Positions 11,030 to 23,324 of a stretch of 64,000 nucleotides of DNA are shown in pieces. A program made the position numbers and the translations under genes. The stretch spans positions 785,001 through 849,000 of the forward strand of contig JAFMOC010000078.1 in assembly GCA_019802505.1 (NCBI GenBank), given 5' to 3'. The stretch is from Corydoras sp. C115. Taxonomy: Eukaryota > Chordata > Actinopteri > Siluriformes > Callichthyidae. Numbering within the stretch: position 1 is the first letter of the stretch; each line of letters begins with the position of its first letter. The notes below the pieces were generated by a model. It had not been told where the DNA came from, made no database searches, and saw only the letters and a list, made by a program, of their open reading frames with translations.

Positions 11030-13640
11030 GTCCGTATGACCTACAAAATGAATCATTTCCTGGGCCTGTAATCAGTTACTTGAGCACAATAACAGGCACT
11101 ATTATGATGTTAGTGCTTTAAAGGCCTTTTCAGAACAGGCACTCAAACTGAGCCGAGGCCAAACTCCCGATGTGATCTCAGGTTTTCAAGTTTTAAACTA
11201 CTAGTTTCATTAAAACGAACAGCATCGCGGCGTCATTAAGAATAAAGCAGAAGGATGAGGAAAAACAACATGTATTTTAACAATTTCTGCAGAAAACCCT
11301 CCTCAGCTTTCGATATGTTCTTCCAAGCCGTCGGGAAAATTCGGTTTCTGGTGTTCAGAACGAACCCACCCTATTGACTTAGCTGGAATAAAAAAATATA
11401 TAAAAAAACCCTTATGTTTCACTATTGACTGGGGAGCACGTGGGTTCCACGTGAAGAATGTGTGGTACACTCCAGGGTGTGGCTTGTGTGTTTACCATTC
11501 CTGTCTTCAAACTAGGGGGAGGGGGATGTCTCCCCACGACACATCTGCTTTTCATTAAAACTCCCTCCTCACTAGGGTTCTTTATCAGCTAAAAGAGCAC
11601 TACACCGCAGCACAGAACCACTTGTCGAGTTTTGCTGTATTGCACAATAGCAGTCCACCACTTTCTCCGTACATCTGGCTGAATAGAAAGCAACAGCTGT
11701 CTTTATTAAACACAGAGCAGGACATTTTCCATTAGAACGGCCAGGAACCGAACGAGAACGTGAGGAGAGTAAAAGCTGACAGTAAAAGGCTTCAGTATTT
11801 CGCAAGAGTCACTTATTCTTATGGTAAGTTTACATTCCCGCCTTAAATAAACTGTGAGAACGTACATCCCGAATCATGCATACGAACAGGGACTCTCACT
11901 CACGCCCGGCACACCGAACCTAATGTGGGCTCCTCCTTAGCGGAACCGAAAGTGCTTCTGTGGAACTATTACAGGACGCTGAACGGTCAAATGGTGCTTT
12001 AAGGATTTATGTCGGGAAAATGTATTTTTAGAGCGCTTACAGTACGTGTGGGAAAGTTCAGGTCAGGCAGGCTGTACACGGGGCGGTTCGCTCTTACTCA
12101 ACACAAAGCCATGTGTACGGCGCTGACAAAAAAAAACAAAAAAAAACGTGAGAGCATGGCGAGGAGAATACTCATGTATTGGACTGCACCGATTTTTATA
12201 TAGTCAGGTTACAAAAGCTTATTGTGCGGCGAGACCCAAGTTTCATTATTTTACAAGAACAATAAGCCAAAATACCTACAAGACCTGTTTTTCGATTGTT
12301 CTTCGACCAGGGCATCGTCAAAGGCGAAAACGCTATCTGAAAAGCTCCTGACGACATCAGGGCCGGCAGATTTAAAAGCTCACAGTGCTCCCAGCAATCA
12401 GCCGACATTGCACATTACCTCTACACCTTCATGTGATAACCACGAGCGGATAAACTTTGACCACAGCTATTAAAGGTTCCCTCCAACACCTCAGCAGCTG
12501 ATACATAAAGCTTAACGTCCCGCTATAAACTCCTGGTTAATAATTCATTCCTGAAGTTCCTGGTTTAATGCCAGGGATTGCAGTGACAACGTTGTGGTCT
12601 TAACATCATCTGCGATTAAACTGGCTGACTGACTAACACTCCGGATAACCTTTCACTCCTTTACATTAATTACCTGGCACTCTTAACTTGATCCTGTTTC
12701 CCCATTAAAGATTAAATACTTCAACACATAATACTTAAATACTTTCAGCCTCTGGAGCTCAAACCTACCTTCGTTCTGGCAATGAAGCAGCACTCGAGAG
12801 ACTATGCCGGTCTGTGATCTGCTGTAAACTTGAAACTGTTGCTCATTCCTCAGACCCTCATGTGTTTGGTCCAGCCCCACCCATGGAACACCCAACGCTC
12901 CACCCCCCTCGCTCTGATTCGCTTGTTTTATGGAACAGGTACGTTTCTACTGGCTGCCTCTCCTAATTTCAGTCGGTTTAGTAGTTGCTCAGCAACATCA
13001 ATAGGGAGAAAAACAGAAAATGAGTAACTGGATGAATGCATATTTCCCTGCTTGACTGGTTGCTAAGACTTCTGGAGCATTATTACTGAAACAGTTATTT
13101 CCAGCTCTGATCTCTTCTGAGTAAGACTGTTCCTCCACTTACAGCTTTAACTGGAAATCACCTGGCCCCAGGAGAGGCTAATGCGCCGAGGTCCAAACCT
13201 CAGATGGGACACACTGATGCACATCCTATTATTAGCAGAGCAAAACATAAAGGTGAGGAGCCGAAGACGGCTGTTGTTCGATACGCGTCCAGCAAAGATC
13301 CCGTTTCATAAGACAGACCTGCGGCATTTCGTTACACGCCATTCTTTTATTTTGCCTGGAAAACAGAAATGGCCAAGAGGGTAGACTGCTGGATTCCCAG
13401 ATGTATAACATTTCATCAGCTGCATATCATCTGGCCCAGATAAGCGGAAAATTACACATGAGAGCTGTTTAATAAAATTGAATAGGGTTTTGTGTTTTGA
13501 TGAAACACATTTTAAAGTACACTCCACTGTATATCTGTCACAGATCACTTTTTTACGCGTGTATTTGTTTGGCATCTGGACAAAGCTTTAATTCTGAGGC
13601 TCCGTGTCAGATATTCACTTAATCAACTGCAGTACACTGA
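11030..13640. other. 2.6 kb of single-copy-looking sequence, no gene recognised
   Basis: Largest stretch without the window's repeat families, with balanced composition. No open frame is convincing on either strand. It could be intron or regulatory sequence upstream of the sgms1-like coding exons. Confidence 0.4.
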
Positions 13641-13642
13641 TA

Positions 13643-16265
13643 AATACTAATATGTCAACGTCCAATTAGTGTAGCGTTCAGACATTTGCTAAAACACAAC
13701 AGCTGGTTTAATGAGTACACATGTTCACGTTGCCACAACTACTATAATCCCACAAACTACGATTGCTATGGCTACTATAATGCATCATACAAGGGTTGCC
13801 ACAACTACTATAATCCCACAAACTACGATTGCTACAGCCAATATAATGCATTATACAAGGTAGGGCTGTATTCAACTACAAATTTTCGTAGTCGAATCTG
13901 ATTCGTCAGATTTTCCCTATAGTCGACTGATAGTCGAATCAGTAAAAATTTCACCACAAGATGGCGCTATAAGCATAGTTTTTAAAAAATATATTTTTTT
14001 AATATTTTACTTGTTTTTCTAACAAGTTTTTTTTTGTTTTTCTTTTTTTCTAGAAATTAGGATGATTTTATTTGACAAAAGGCTATATATATAAAACGAA
14101 AACAAAGACATTTCATGTAAAAACTAATGCTTAGCAGCAGCCATGGACACCCCTATGTGGTCAAAATGGTACATTCGACTATGAGGTTCATAGTCGACTA
14201 CAGTTCTCCGAATCGAATCGTCAAATCATCGAATATTGCAGCTCACCCCTAATACAAGGGTTGCCGCAACAATTATAATCTCACAAACTACGATTGCTAT
14301 GGCTATAATAATGGATCAAACCAGGGTTGCCACAACAACTATAATCCAACAAACTATGATAGCTACGGACTCTCTCGAAGTCCGATTGCTACAGTCACTA
14401 TAATGCATCAAAGACAGGATTGCCACAACTACTATAATCCCACAAAATACAATTGCTATGATGACTATAATGCATCATGTAAGGGTTGCCACAACTACTA
14501 TAATCCCACAAACTACGATTGTTACAGCTAATATAATGCAGTATACAAGGGTTGCCAAAACAACTATAATCCCACAAACTACGATTGCTATGGCTAATAT
14601 AATGCATTATACAAGGGTTGCCGCAACAATTATAATCTCACAAACTACTATTGCTACGGCTATAATAATGGATTAAACCAGGGTTGCTACAACAACTATC
14701 CCATAAACTAAGATTGCTGCGGCTACTATAATGAAATTATACAAGGGTTGCCACAACTGCTGTAATCCCACAAACTATGATTGCTATGGCTAATATAATG
14801 CATTATACAAGAAGGGTTGCCACAACTGCTGTAATCCCACAAACTACGATTGCTACGGCTACAATAATACATCAAATATAGGTTGCCACAACAACTATAA
14901 TCCCACAAACTAAGATTACTACAGCTACAATGCAACAAAAACAGGACTGCCACAACAACTATAATCCCACAAACTATGATTGCTAAGGCTACAATAATAG
15001 ATCATACATAGGTTGCCACAACAACTATAATCCCACAAACTATGATTGCTACAGCTACTATAATGCATCAAAGACAGGATTGGCACAACAACTATAATCC
15101 CACAAAATACAATTGCTACAGCTACTATAATGCATCAAACCAGGATTGCCACAACAACTATAATCCCACAAACTACGATTGCTACGGCTGCAATAATACA
15201 TCATACATAGGTTGCCACAACAACTATAATCCTACAAACTATGATTGCTAAAGCTACAATAATACATCAAATATAGGTTGCCACAACAACTATAATCCCA
15301 CAAACTAAGATTGCTACAGCTACTATAATGCATCAAAAACAGGATTGCCACAACAACTATAATCCCAAAAACTACGATTGCTACAGCTACTATAATGCAT
15401 CAAAAAGTGTGGTTACAATCGATCAACAGTGGTTATAAACTATAGTTGCCACAACCACTATAATCCTTCAAAAGTAATGGTTGTCAAAAGTACTATAATA
15501 GCTTATAAACAAAAAATTGCCACAACTAGTACAATCCCTCAAACCACAATACTACAGCTAATGTAATGCATTAAACAAGGGTCTCCACAATTACAGCTTT
15601 ACTATCGAAATACTACATGTCAAAACACAAGAAGTGCAGAGTGCAGATTTGCTAAAACACAGCAGCTGATTTGCACATTTAGGTTTTATGGCCACAACTA
15701 CTATAATCTCTCTTACCACAATTGGTCAAAACTACCATAATGCATCAAGCAAAGGCCGCCACAGCAACTATAATATTTCAAATGCGATGGTTGCCAAAAT
15801 GAATATATGCCCTCAAACCACAATAGCTACAGTTACTTTAAATACATCACACAAGGGTATCTGCAGCTACTGCTTTACTATAGAAACACTACAAAGTCAA
15901 AACCGAAACCGTAGAGTTTTGCAGACATTTGCTAAAACCCAGCGGCTGGTTTAATGTGTACACATGTTTACGCTGTGTTGCCACAACAACCATAATCCCT
16001 CTTACCACAATTTCCACAGCTACTATAATGTATCAAGAAAGGCTGTTACAACTGAATAACAGTAATTAACCGTGTTTGCAAAATCTACCATTATCCCTTA
16101 TAAACAACGGTTGCCGCAACTACTATGATCTTTCAAATCACAATGCCACAGCTAATATAATGCATTAAACAAAGGTTTCCACAACTACTGCTTTACTATA
16201 TAAATAAATGATAACATGTAAAACACAATTAGTGTAGAGTGCAGGCATTTAGTAAAACACAGCAG
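13643..16265. repeat. minisatellite of 33/66-base units with a higher-order repeat
   Basis: The basic period is 66 (starts at 13729 and 13795). It divides into two related 33-base halves, each TTGC..., then CTACTATAAT, then an A-rich end. Units run to about 15410, then become diverged. A longer module (GTCAAAACACAA, then AGTGTAGAGTGCAGACATTT and CTAAAACACAGCAGCTG) recurs at about 13643, 15612, 15895 and 16211. Because 66 is divisible by three, any frame gives a 22-residue repeat (such as NPTNYDCYGYYNASYKG), but stops are frequent and no start or splice context supports coding. Confidence 0.85.
13861..14251. mobile_element. small hAT-like element, copy 1, inside the minisatellite
   Basis: Ends TAGGGCTGTATTCAACTA and GCTCACCCCTA; the flanks are a perfect 8-base duplication ATACAAGG (13853-13860 and 14252-14259). 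The interior holds inverted GATTCGACTAT/ATAGTCGAATC-type blocks and no ORF. Same family as 40835-41270 and 42853-43281. Confidence 0.88.
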
Positions 16266-16278
16266 TTGCTAAATAAGT

Positions 16279-16500
16279 TCAGTGTTTAATAGCATATGAA
16301 GTGTTTATACGAAGGGTTTGTGAAGACCTTAAACATATATAATGCAATAATTGTAACACCGCTACATAGCGGGGTCTCTTGAACGTAACCCCTGCGATAT
16401 GTGAGGGATTACTATACATGCTCATTGCTTCAGTAATGGATTTGTTCTGTCTGATTTCCCATCTCGGTTGCGGATGATTAAGTATGCACACATTAACTCA
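16279..16500 (-). repeat. dispersed repeat D, minus-strand copy, distal part
   Basis: Reverse complement of the 43430-43540 and 44230-44340 sequences (GATGGGAAATCAGACAGAAC, CCATTACTGAAGCAATGAGC). Separated from its continuation at 16890-17100 by the SINE below. Confidence 0.7.
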
Positions 16501-16519
16501 TGAAAAAAATATATATATA

Positions 16520-16858
16520 TTCATTCATTATCTCCCGCTTTATCCTCTATTAGGGTCGCGGTGGGGTTCCCCATGCCCATCCAGGGGAGAACGTCTCGGG
16601 CGCTGGGCAGATAGACCCAGGACAGGGCGCCAATCCATCGCTGGGCACACACTCACTCACACAGACACACTCTATATGGGGCAATTTTGAGAATTCAATT
16701 GACTTGATCCATGTTTTTGGACTGTGGGAGGAAACCGGAGAACCCGGAGGAAACCCACGCAGACACGGGGAGAACATGGAAACTCCACCCAGATGGGGAT
16801 TCGAACCGGGAATCCCTAGTGCTGAGAGGCGAACATGATAACCACTAAGCCACCGTGC
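16520..16858 (-). mobile_element. SINE family A, complete, splitting repeat D
   Basis: Flanked on both sides by A-rich AAAAAATATATATAT, a probable target duplication of about 15 bases. Confidence 0.9.
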
Positions 16859-16889
16859 AAAAAAATATATATATAAAAATTTTAAAAAT

Positions 16890-17100
16890 AAATAAATAAA
16901 AATAATAATCGCAGGTTTAGACAAATTAGTGTAAAAATGAATGAAGATTAATTTAAGTTGCAGGTTTTTTTATGGGCTCTGGTTATCGATGTGGATGGTT
17001 TTGCTGAGTGTGCGTTAGCACATTCGAAATGTTTCCACAAACATACAACCGCTGCACAATGCCAACAAACCGTCCATGGTAAATCAAACCCCCCCGCGTT
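16890..17100 (-). repeat. dispersed repeat D, proximal part
   Basis: Reverse complement matches 42805-43410 with the hAT copy 3 removed (TGGTTATCGATGTGGATG, GTTTCCACAAACATAC). It holds the uninterrupted site where the other copy has the hAT insertion. Confidence 0.75.
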
Positions 17101-17194
17101 CCATTGCTGCTGCTGAGGTATGGCAGGAACTCAAACTCCTCCCACAAGGTTGATTCAAGTATTTTATTTGTCATTCCACAATATAAAGTACAGT

Positions 17195-17345
17195 ACGGTA
17201 TATGTATGTGGAACTAGACTAGACACTCCGAGCCAGAGTGTATTTTGAAAAGATAGGGTAAAGGTAAGAGGGGCAGATCCAGACATGGTCCTGTAGGTCA
17301 AAGTCAGTGACTTGATTTGAATGAAGCAGTGTATGTCATTAGCAT
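17195..17345 (-). mobile_element. L2-like LINE 3' ORF fragment
   Basis: Minus strand reads YRTMSGSAPLTF and related residues, as in the intact C-terminal piece at 25858-26214. About 150 bases only. Confidence 0.65.
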
Positions 17346-17448
17346 GTATGGTTTCTACTCGAGCTCCTTGGGTTTTTTGGTCTCCGTTGTATTCTGCACA
17401 TACGGAACCATGTGGCACGTACCATACGGTTTGGGATATTTACATTTA

Positions 17449-18260
17449 CCGTATTTTCCGGACCATAAGGCGCACCGTATTATAAGGCGCAGTCTGAATT
17501 ACGGACTCTATTTCTGTATTTGACCCACGTATAAGGCGCACCGTACTATAAGGCGCAGTCTCAATTACGGACTTTACTTCTGTACGGCAGCGTATTATAA
17601 GGCACTTGCTAAAACATACGATCTACAAGAAAAGTAAAGGATGCAAAACGCTGATTTATAATTGAAGTTTATTCTACTACTTGACAAAACACACATTATT
17701 TTTAATCGCTCTTCTCCCACAAATCCATCAAAGTCCTCGTCTTCTGTGTCTGAATTAAAAAGCTGTGTCACTATCGAGCACTCCGGTGTTCCCTCTCATC
17801 GATGTCCGAGTCAGTCCCGTCGCCGGGCGGCCGTTCAGCGACGATGCCGGCTTTCGTAAAAGCTCGGACGACAGTTACAGCAGAAACCTCAGCCCAGGCG
17901 TCCACAATCCATTCACAGACGGTGGCGTAACTCGCCCTGCCGCCGCCTCCCGAGTTTTAGTAAACGTGTGTTCACCGTCTATCATCCATCGCTCCCACGC
18001 CGCCCGCAACTTTTTTTTAAACGCCCCGTTTACGCCAATGTCCAGCGGTCGGAGTTCTTTATTTAATCCTCCCGGAATGACGGCGAGCTCCGAATTAATT
18101 TTCTTCACTCAGCTTTTCACGAAACCACCCGGTCACACAACAACACTTTTATAGATTTTGGAACTCAGTACATGTATAAGGCGCACCGGATTATAAGGCG
18201 CACGTCCAATTTCTGGGAAAATTTTAGGCTTTTAGGTGCGCCTTAGTCCGGAAAATACGG
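17449..18260 (-). mobile_element. pogo/Tigger-like DNA transposon, shortened
   Basis: Terminal inverted repeats CCGTATTTTCCGGAC and GTCCGGAAAATACGG with TA on each side (17447-17448 and 18261-18262). Inside, minus strand at 17875-18108 reads NSELAVIPGGLNKELRPLDI, typical of the DDE domain of pogo/Tigger transposases. The element is only 812 bases and keeps a fraction of the transposase. Extra CATAAGGCGCACCG-type repeats lie inside both ends. Confidence 0.85.
17875..18108 (-). pseudogene. pogo/Tigger transposase remnant
   Basis: A 77-residue open piece containing VIPGGLNKELRPLDIGVN, followed by FKKKLRAAWERWM, corresponds to the C-terminal part of a DDE domain. The N-terminal HTH/CENP-B part and the first Asp are absent, so it cannot encode active transposase. 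Confidence 0.75.
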
Positions 18261-18765
18261 TAATCATTTAGCAGACTCTTTTATCCAAAGCAACTTACAA
18301 ATGAGAACACCACAAGTCAGTAGCTATGAAGAAAACCAGCTACACTGTACAATTATCAAACCTGATCGTTATCTGATCCTGCACTCCCCCCCCCCCCCTT
18401 TTTTCTTTTCTACAACAGGTGTTTGTTAAAAAGATGCGTCTTCAGTACTTTGTCTGTAAGGCGGAATCACTCTGCATTTTTAATAGAGTTGGGAAGATGG
18501 TTCCACCATTTTGCAGTGCTGAACGCTACGGAGTGAGAATGAGCTCCTCTGTGAGGTGGAACCACCAGACGACAATCATCACTGGAGCGAAATGAATGAG
18601 CCGGAGTGTATTTTAAAAATATAGAGTGAAGGTAAGAGGGGGCAGATCCAGAGATTGTCCTGTAGGTCAGAGTCAGTGACTTTTACTGAATGCAAGCAAC
18701 GCATTACAATAATCAAGCCGGGATAGGATGAGGGCTTGAAACAACAGCTGAATACAACATACTGG
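18261..18765 (-). mobile_element. L2-like LINE 3' end, decayed
   Basis: Carries the GCTTTGGATAAAAGAG-type tail (minus strand) and diverged RT C-terminal sequence. The pogo element sits in its terminal ACATTTA, and a C run (18387-18398) lies where the 25.8 kb copy has C and T runs. Confidence 0.75.
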
Positions 18766-19690
18766 ACGAATACAACATGCTGTTACACCCCCTAAAATTA
18801 AAAGCTTGTACATTAAAGTTACTTTTTGGTGATGTTTGAAGTCCTGTCTTTAAAATAGTTATTAAACAGAATTTTTCAGAGTTGTTTACTCCCAGATACC
18901 ACTGAATGGCTTTACCAGGTTAATGCAGTGCAGGATCAGTGACCACCAGCGGCTGTTTACATACCAAAAATAGCTCAGCTAAGAGCAAATCCCCAGCGCA
19001 GAACCTCCATGCTCTTTACAGTAACTGTACGGCCCTGGCTGGATCCCAAAACCTAACGTCATCAGGCTCCGGTCCAATTACAGGATGGCAGGAGAGTCAG
19101 AGCCGTGGAAAGTGTTTAATACTGTTTATAAAAGCATCTTTCAGTCACATAATTACCTGGCCTATTTCTTCCCCGTCTCTCCGCCGTGAGACCTATTAAT
19201 TCCCCACCTAGCTGCCAGTAAAGGTCGCTGGCTCGATGTAACGCCTAAATATGTGCCAAACAGACTGACGGCATGAGGCTGGTGCCTCATTTCGTAAAAG
19301 AAACCGATGCTGAACAGTGACAGCAGTTGAAAGGGTTTACAGCTCCAGCAGTGACGGGATTTAATTGCTCAGGTTTTTTTTCGTGGTTCCTCTTTCATAG
19401 CAGGCACCTTAAAATGTAACGTAACAGAAATTAGAGAAAAAAAAAAGTAAAAAGCCAACAGCGTCTGATCAACCCAGTAAGGAAAACGCCATCACTGCCA
19501 AGTAGAGAACAAGTCACAATGATCCCATTACAGTCAGTCTTTGTCTTTCAAGAATTCCTGAACACACACATTCCATAAGGCTGAATCTGATTACTGACGT
19601 TCTCCACATTACCACAAGAAATGTGAAGGTACAACGGCCGTCAATCAATTAACAACCAAAAAAAAAAACATTTCGCTGGAATAAATCAAG
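18766..19690. other. single-copy-looking sequence, no gene recognised
   Basis: Balanced composition without window repeats. An ATGAGGC-TGGT-GCCTCAT hairpin lies near 19272. Might be conserved non-coding DNA; no exon is supported. Confidence 0.35.
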
Positions 19691-19692
19691 AG

Positions 19693-19995
19693 ATTCCTTT
19701 ATTCGTTATCTTTCGTTTAACTCACACCTGGAGGGAGTGGGTGTGGTCCTCATGCCCATCCAATGGAGAACGTTTTGGGTGCTGGGCAGATACCCAGGAC
19801 AGGGCGTCAATCTATCGTGAGGCACAAACTCACACAGACACACACACACACACACACACTATATGGGGCAATTTAAAGCATTCAATTCACCTTGAAGCCA
19901 TGTTTTCAGATTGTGGGACGAAACCCACACGGACATAGAGAGAACATGGAAACTCCCAGATTGGGATTCAAGCCCATAATCCCAAGAGAGGGGAA
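19693..19995 (-). mobile_element. SINE family A, strongly diverged
   Basis: Recognisable GGAGAACGTTTTGGGTGCTG and ACATGGAAACTCCCAGATTG blocks, but many gaps and an expanded CACA tract. Confidence 0.7.
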
Positions 19996-20061
19996 TTTTG
20001 TAATTATCTAATTTATTTATTTCATTTTATTCCAATTAATTTAACAAATTTCTAAATTAAT

Positions 20062-20218
20062 GTCACGGTGCCTTAGTGGTCAGCACATTCCCCATTCAGC
20101 GCCGGGAATTTAGGTTCGAATCCCAAATCACCCCACGTCCATGTGGGTTTCCCACCAGGTTCTCAGGTTTCCTCTCACAGTCCAAAAACATGGATTAAGG
20201 GTATATTGCCTGCTGCAA
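20062..20218 (+). mobile_element. SINE family A, 5' half
   Basis: Diverged head and body, ending at GGATTAAGGGTATATTGCC, where the next copy begins. Confidence 0.75.
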
Positions 20219-20495
20219 CATGTTCTCCTCGTGTCCGCGCGGGTTTCCTCCGGGTTCTCCGGTTTCCTCCCACAGTCCAAAAACGTGGATCAAGGTCAAT
20301 TGAGTTCTCCAAATTGCCCCATTTAGAGTGTGTGTGTGTGTGTGTGTGAGTGAGTGTGTGCCCAGCGATAGGTTGGCGCCCTGTCCTGGGTGTATCTGCC
20401 AAGCACCTGAAACGTTCTCCCCTGGATGGGCATGGGAAACCCCCCGCGACCCTAGTAGAGAATAAAGCGGGAGATAATGGATGTATGGATGGATG
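20219..20495 (+). mobile_element. SINE family A, headless copy
   Basis: Starts at ACATGTTCTCCTCGTGTCC and runs to the GGATGGATGG-type tail, in tandem with the half copy before it. A partial third copy continues to about 20600. Confidence 0.85.
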
Positions 20496-20604
20496 ACTCC
20501 TGTTAATTGCCCCATATAATGTGTGTCTGTGTGCATTCTCCGTCATAGGTGTAGATGGCCCGTGCTCGAAACGTTCTCCATTGGATGGGCATGGGGACAT
20601 GGAA

Positions 20605-21325
20605 ATTTGGGCTGATTTCTCCACAGTATTCAGATTTTTTGAATTCCTGTTTTCGGGGGTTTCATGATACTATGTAAAAATAAACAAATTAATACTTGGA
20701 ATCTTTGAAATTGTGGGCCCTGAATGTATAATCTATTCAAGTTTAACTTTATGAATGGACTTATGGAAATTAATCAACTGAAAGGGTCTGTATTTCATCA
20801 GAATACTTCTCTTTTAAGTCAGTTCAAGCTTCATGTTGGCCAGGTGTACAAACATATTCTCTACATTTGTTTTAGTAAAAATCCACCTCCGGTTTCCGCA
20901 ACGTTCATTACAATACATAATGAATTGACGTTTTAGCCTCTCCAGAGTGTGCTGCTGCTCTGGAGCATGTCGTAAAGGTCAGCTCATGAATCTTTGGGCC
21001 ATTACAACTGAACCGTTGTTCCTGTAATTGAGTCTCCTTTCTAAATAAATGGCTTGTATTTCTCCTGACCGTTAGAGCAGATCAGAACAGAAAGGGAGGA
21101 AGTGTGGTTTTGAGGATTAGGCATTATGATTACCTACACAGTATATATCTCTAAGATCTCAGGTAACAGGGGCCCTACACCAATCATTCACTTCTTCACA
21201 TTTATGGTGGTTTGTCCTAATTGGGCTTACAGATCGCTAGAGCCTATCCCGACTGCTCATTGGAAGGAGAAAGACAACAGGTCTCCAGTCTATTGATGGA
21301 TAAACACTTTGCACCTAGAGACAAT
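20605..21325. other. no gene recognised
   Basis: Mixed AT-rich and balanced sequence; 20930-21120 looks single-copy. No exon supported. Confidence 0.35.
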
Positions 21326-21329
21326 TGGA

Positions 21330-22420
21330 TGAAGCAATTAGGTATGAGAGGGCGTGCATTATTCTGAATAAATCACAGGAAAGAGTTGCGGTTAGGCCCC
21401 ACACATAGCGGAGTGCAGTTACACCTTTTTCCTTTGATTTATTTATATAGTACATACAAATTCAAGTTCCAGTCATTTATTTCTAGAGCGCTTTTTAGCA
21501 CATAGCACAATTTTAGTACTATAGCACAATAGTACATTGTCACAAAGCAGCTTTACAGTGTTGGAAGCCTTTAAACCTCCAAAGAGCAAGCCAGTGACTT
21601 GCCAAGAGAGTGGCAAAAAAAACTAAAACTCCCCCTTATGTTGTTATTTTAAGGAAGAAATCTTGGGAGGACCAAAGTTCAGTTGGGGAAGTGACAGTGG
21701 CAAGAAAAACACTCCCTGTTATGTTATTTTAAGGAAGAAACCTTGGGAGGACCAAAGTTCAGTTGGGGACTGAAACTTGCGGCCGGGCAGCATCAACAGT
21801 ATAGGGCGGCCACGTATAGATTGTGTGGTGCATTATTGCTTTTATAAACCTTTATAAAAAATAAATAAAAATAGGTTTTATTCATAAATGTGTTTATTCA
21901 AAACTAGATTATTAATAAACTTTTGCAATGCAATATAGTTTAGTAAAGTAAAGTGAACATTGGTTGCGAAGCAACAGGATGCCGGCTTAGTGGGGAAATG
22001 GCTCTCTGTTTATATCAATCTATAGATTTTCATTAAATGGTACATGATTTAAAATAATGTACCACCATATTCTCTTGTTTCTTTGCTGGTAAGTGGGAAC
22101 AGATTGGTTCGGACTTTTTTTTTTTTTTTTGGGACTTTTCGTTTTAGTCGTTTGACGCTCACAAGAATGTGGCTGCAGCATCTTGGTTCAATCGAGTTAG
22201 GATGCAGTATGACGCAGAGATGATTTAATTCAGTGGACAGTTACACACATCTCCCTCACTGCCTATATTTGAAAAAATAACCTGGCGCAGTGATACGAAT
22301 GTGAAGCGGTCAGAGGTGTGCATTATTGTTAATGTCATCACGGCTGGACCAAAAACTACGCCAACTGCCTGGACCTACCAACTAGACCTGAACTACCCAT
22401 TTTATAATAATGAATTAGAG
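21330..22420. repeat. hAT-derived repeat H, diverged copy interrupted by family E
   Basis: Starts with GCGTGCATTATTCTGAATAA and CACAGGAAAGAG, continues after the family E insertion with GTTGCGAAGCAACAGGATG and TGTTTATATCAATCTATAGA. A second copy follows at 22425-23000 in the same order. Confidence 0.6.
21475..21845 (-). mobile_element. family E retroelement end, with an internal duplication
   Basis: The block TTTAAGGAAGAAAcCTTGGGAGG with GACCAAAGTTCAGTTGGGGA occurs twice (about 21650 and 21730). Confidence 0.65.
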
Positions 22421-22424
22421 TATG

Positions 22425-23000
22425 AGGGGTTGTGCATTATTGTGAAGAAATGACGGTAAAAAGGTTTTATTAAGTATGACGTATAGTGGAGTACAGTTAC
22501 ACTTTTCTGTGATTTATTTACAATAATGCAGAACCTTAAGAAGCTTATATCTTTAATAAAACGGTTACAAACACACTATAATAAAAAAAAGCGTGTAAAA
22601 AAATGTGTTTATTAAAAGCAAAAATGGTTAATAATCTGGTCTTCCGCAATGTAATTTTAATTTGGATTTTAAAGTGAATGCTGATCGCTGTGTAACAGGA
22701 TTCTGGTTTCTCTAAAAATCAAAGACTGCCATTTAGTGACCAAATTACAGAAAATAGTTTATTAAACAAAACAGAAGGAATAGGCTTGGTGCTCATTGGG
22801 AATGGCTCAATGTTTATATTAATCTGTACATTATGATTTAAATGAATGTACTGCAGATCAGGCATTGACACCATCATGGCTGGACAAACAGCTCAGCCAA
22901 TCAGATTTAAGGAGCAGAACTACCTGTTTTATAACTGTATAATGTTCTACTACGTTCTCACATTTCTTTTGCTGGTGAGCTGGAACAGCCTTTTTAACCC
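22425..23000. repeat. hAT-derived repeat H, second copy
   Basis: Same block order as 21330-22420: GTGCATTATTGTG, TTTATTTACAATAATGC, AATGTGTTTATTAAAAGC, GTAACAGGATTCTGG, TGTTTATATTAATCTGTA, GCTGGACAAACAGCTCAGCC. Confidence 0.6.
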
Positions 23001-23007
23001 AAACCCC

Positions 23008-23008
23008 A

Positions 23009-23035
<27 letters not shown>
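23008..23035. repeat. poly-A tract
   Basis: 28 As following AACCCAAACCCC. Confidence 0.95.
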
Positions 23036-23039
<4 letters not shown>

Positions 23040-23324
23040 AAATATGAAATCTGAAATCTAGATCATTCTGGAATCATGCCGCACAATATAAAATGAATCA
23101 GCATTCAGGCATCACATTCATATTGTGTCATATCTTGTGATTCTTATCCCTACTTCCTTTTATTTAAGAACATCTCATGCAAGTAAATACAGGCACACTG
23201 TGCTGAAGGGAAGGGTTTCCCCTCAGCCCAAAGTATAAACAAAGTACATCATAAAATACAACACCTTATCCTGAAAGCAAAGCCCAAAACTAATCCGACT
23301 TGAATAAACACTCCCCGGCACTCT

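Noticed and set aside
13686..15251. Protein with a 22-residue repeat (NPTNYDCY..)
   Set aside because: A period divisible by three keeps any frame periodic; stops interrupt all frames and a transposon splits the array.
17765..18154. 129-residue plus-strand frame
   Set aside because: It is antisense to the pogo/Tigger transposase remnant.
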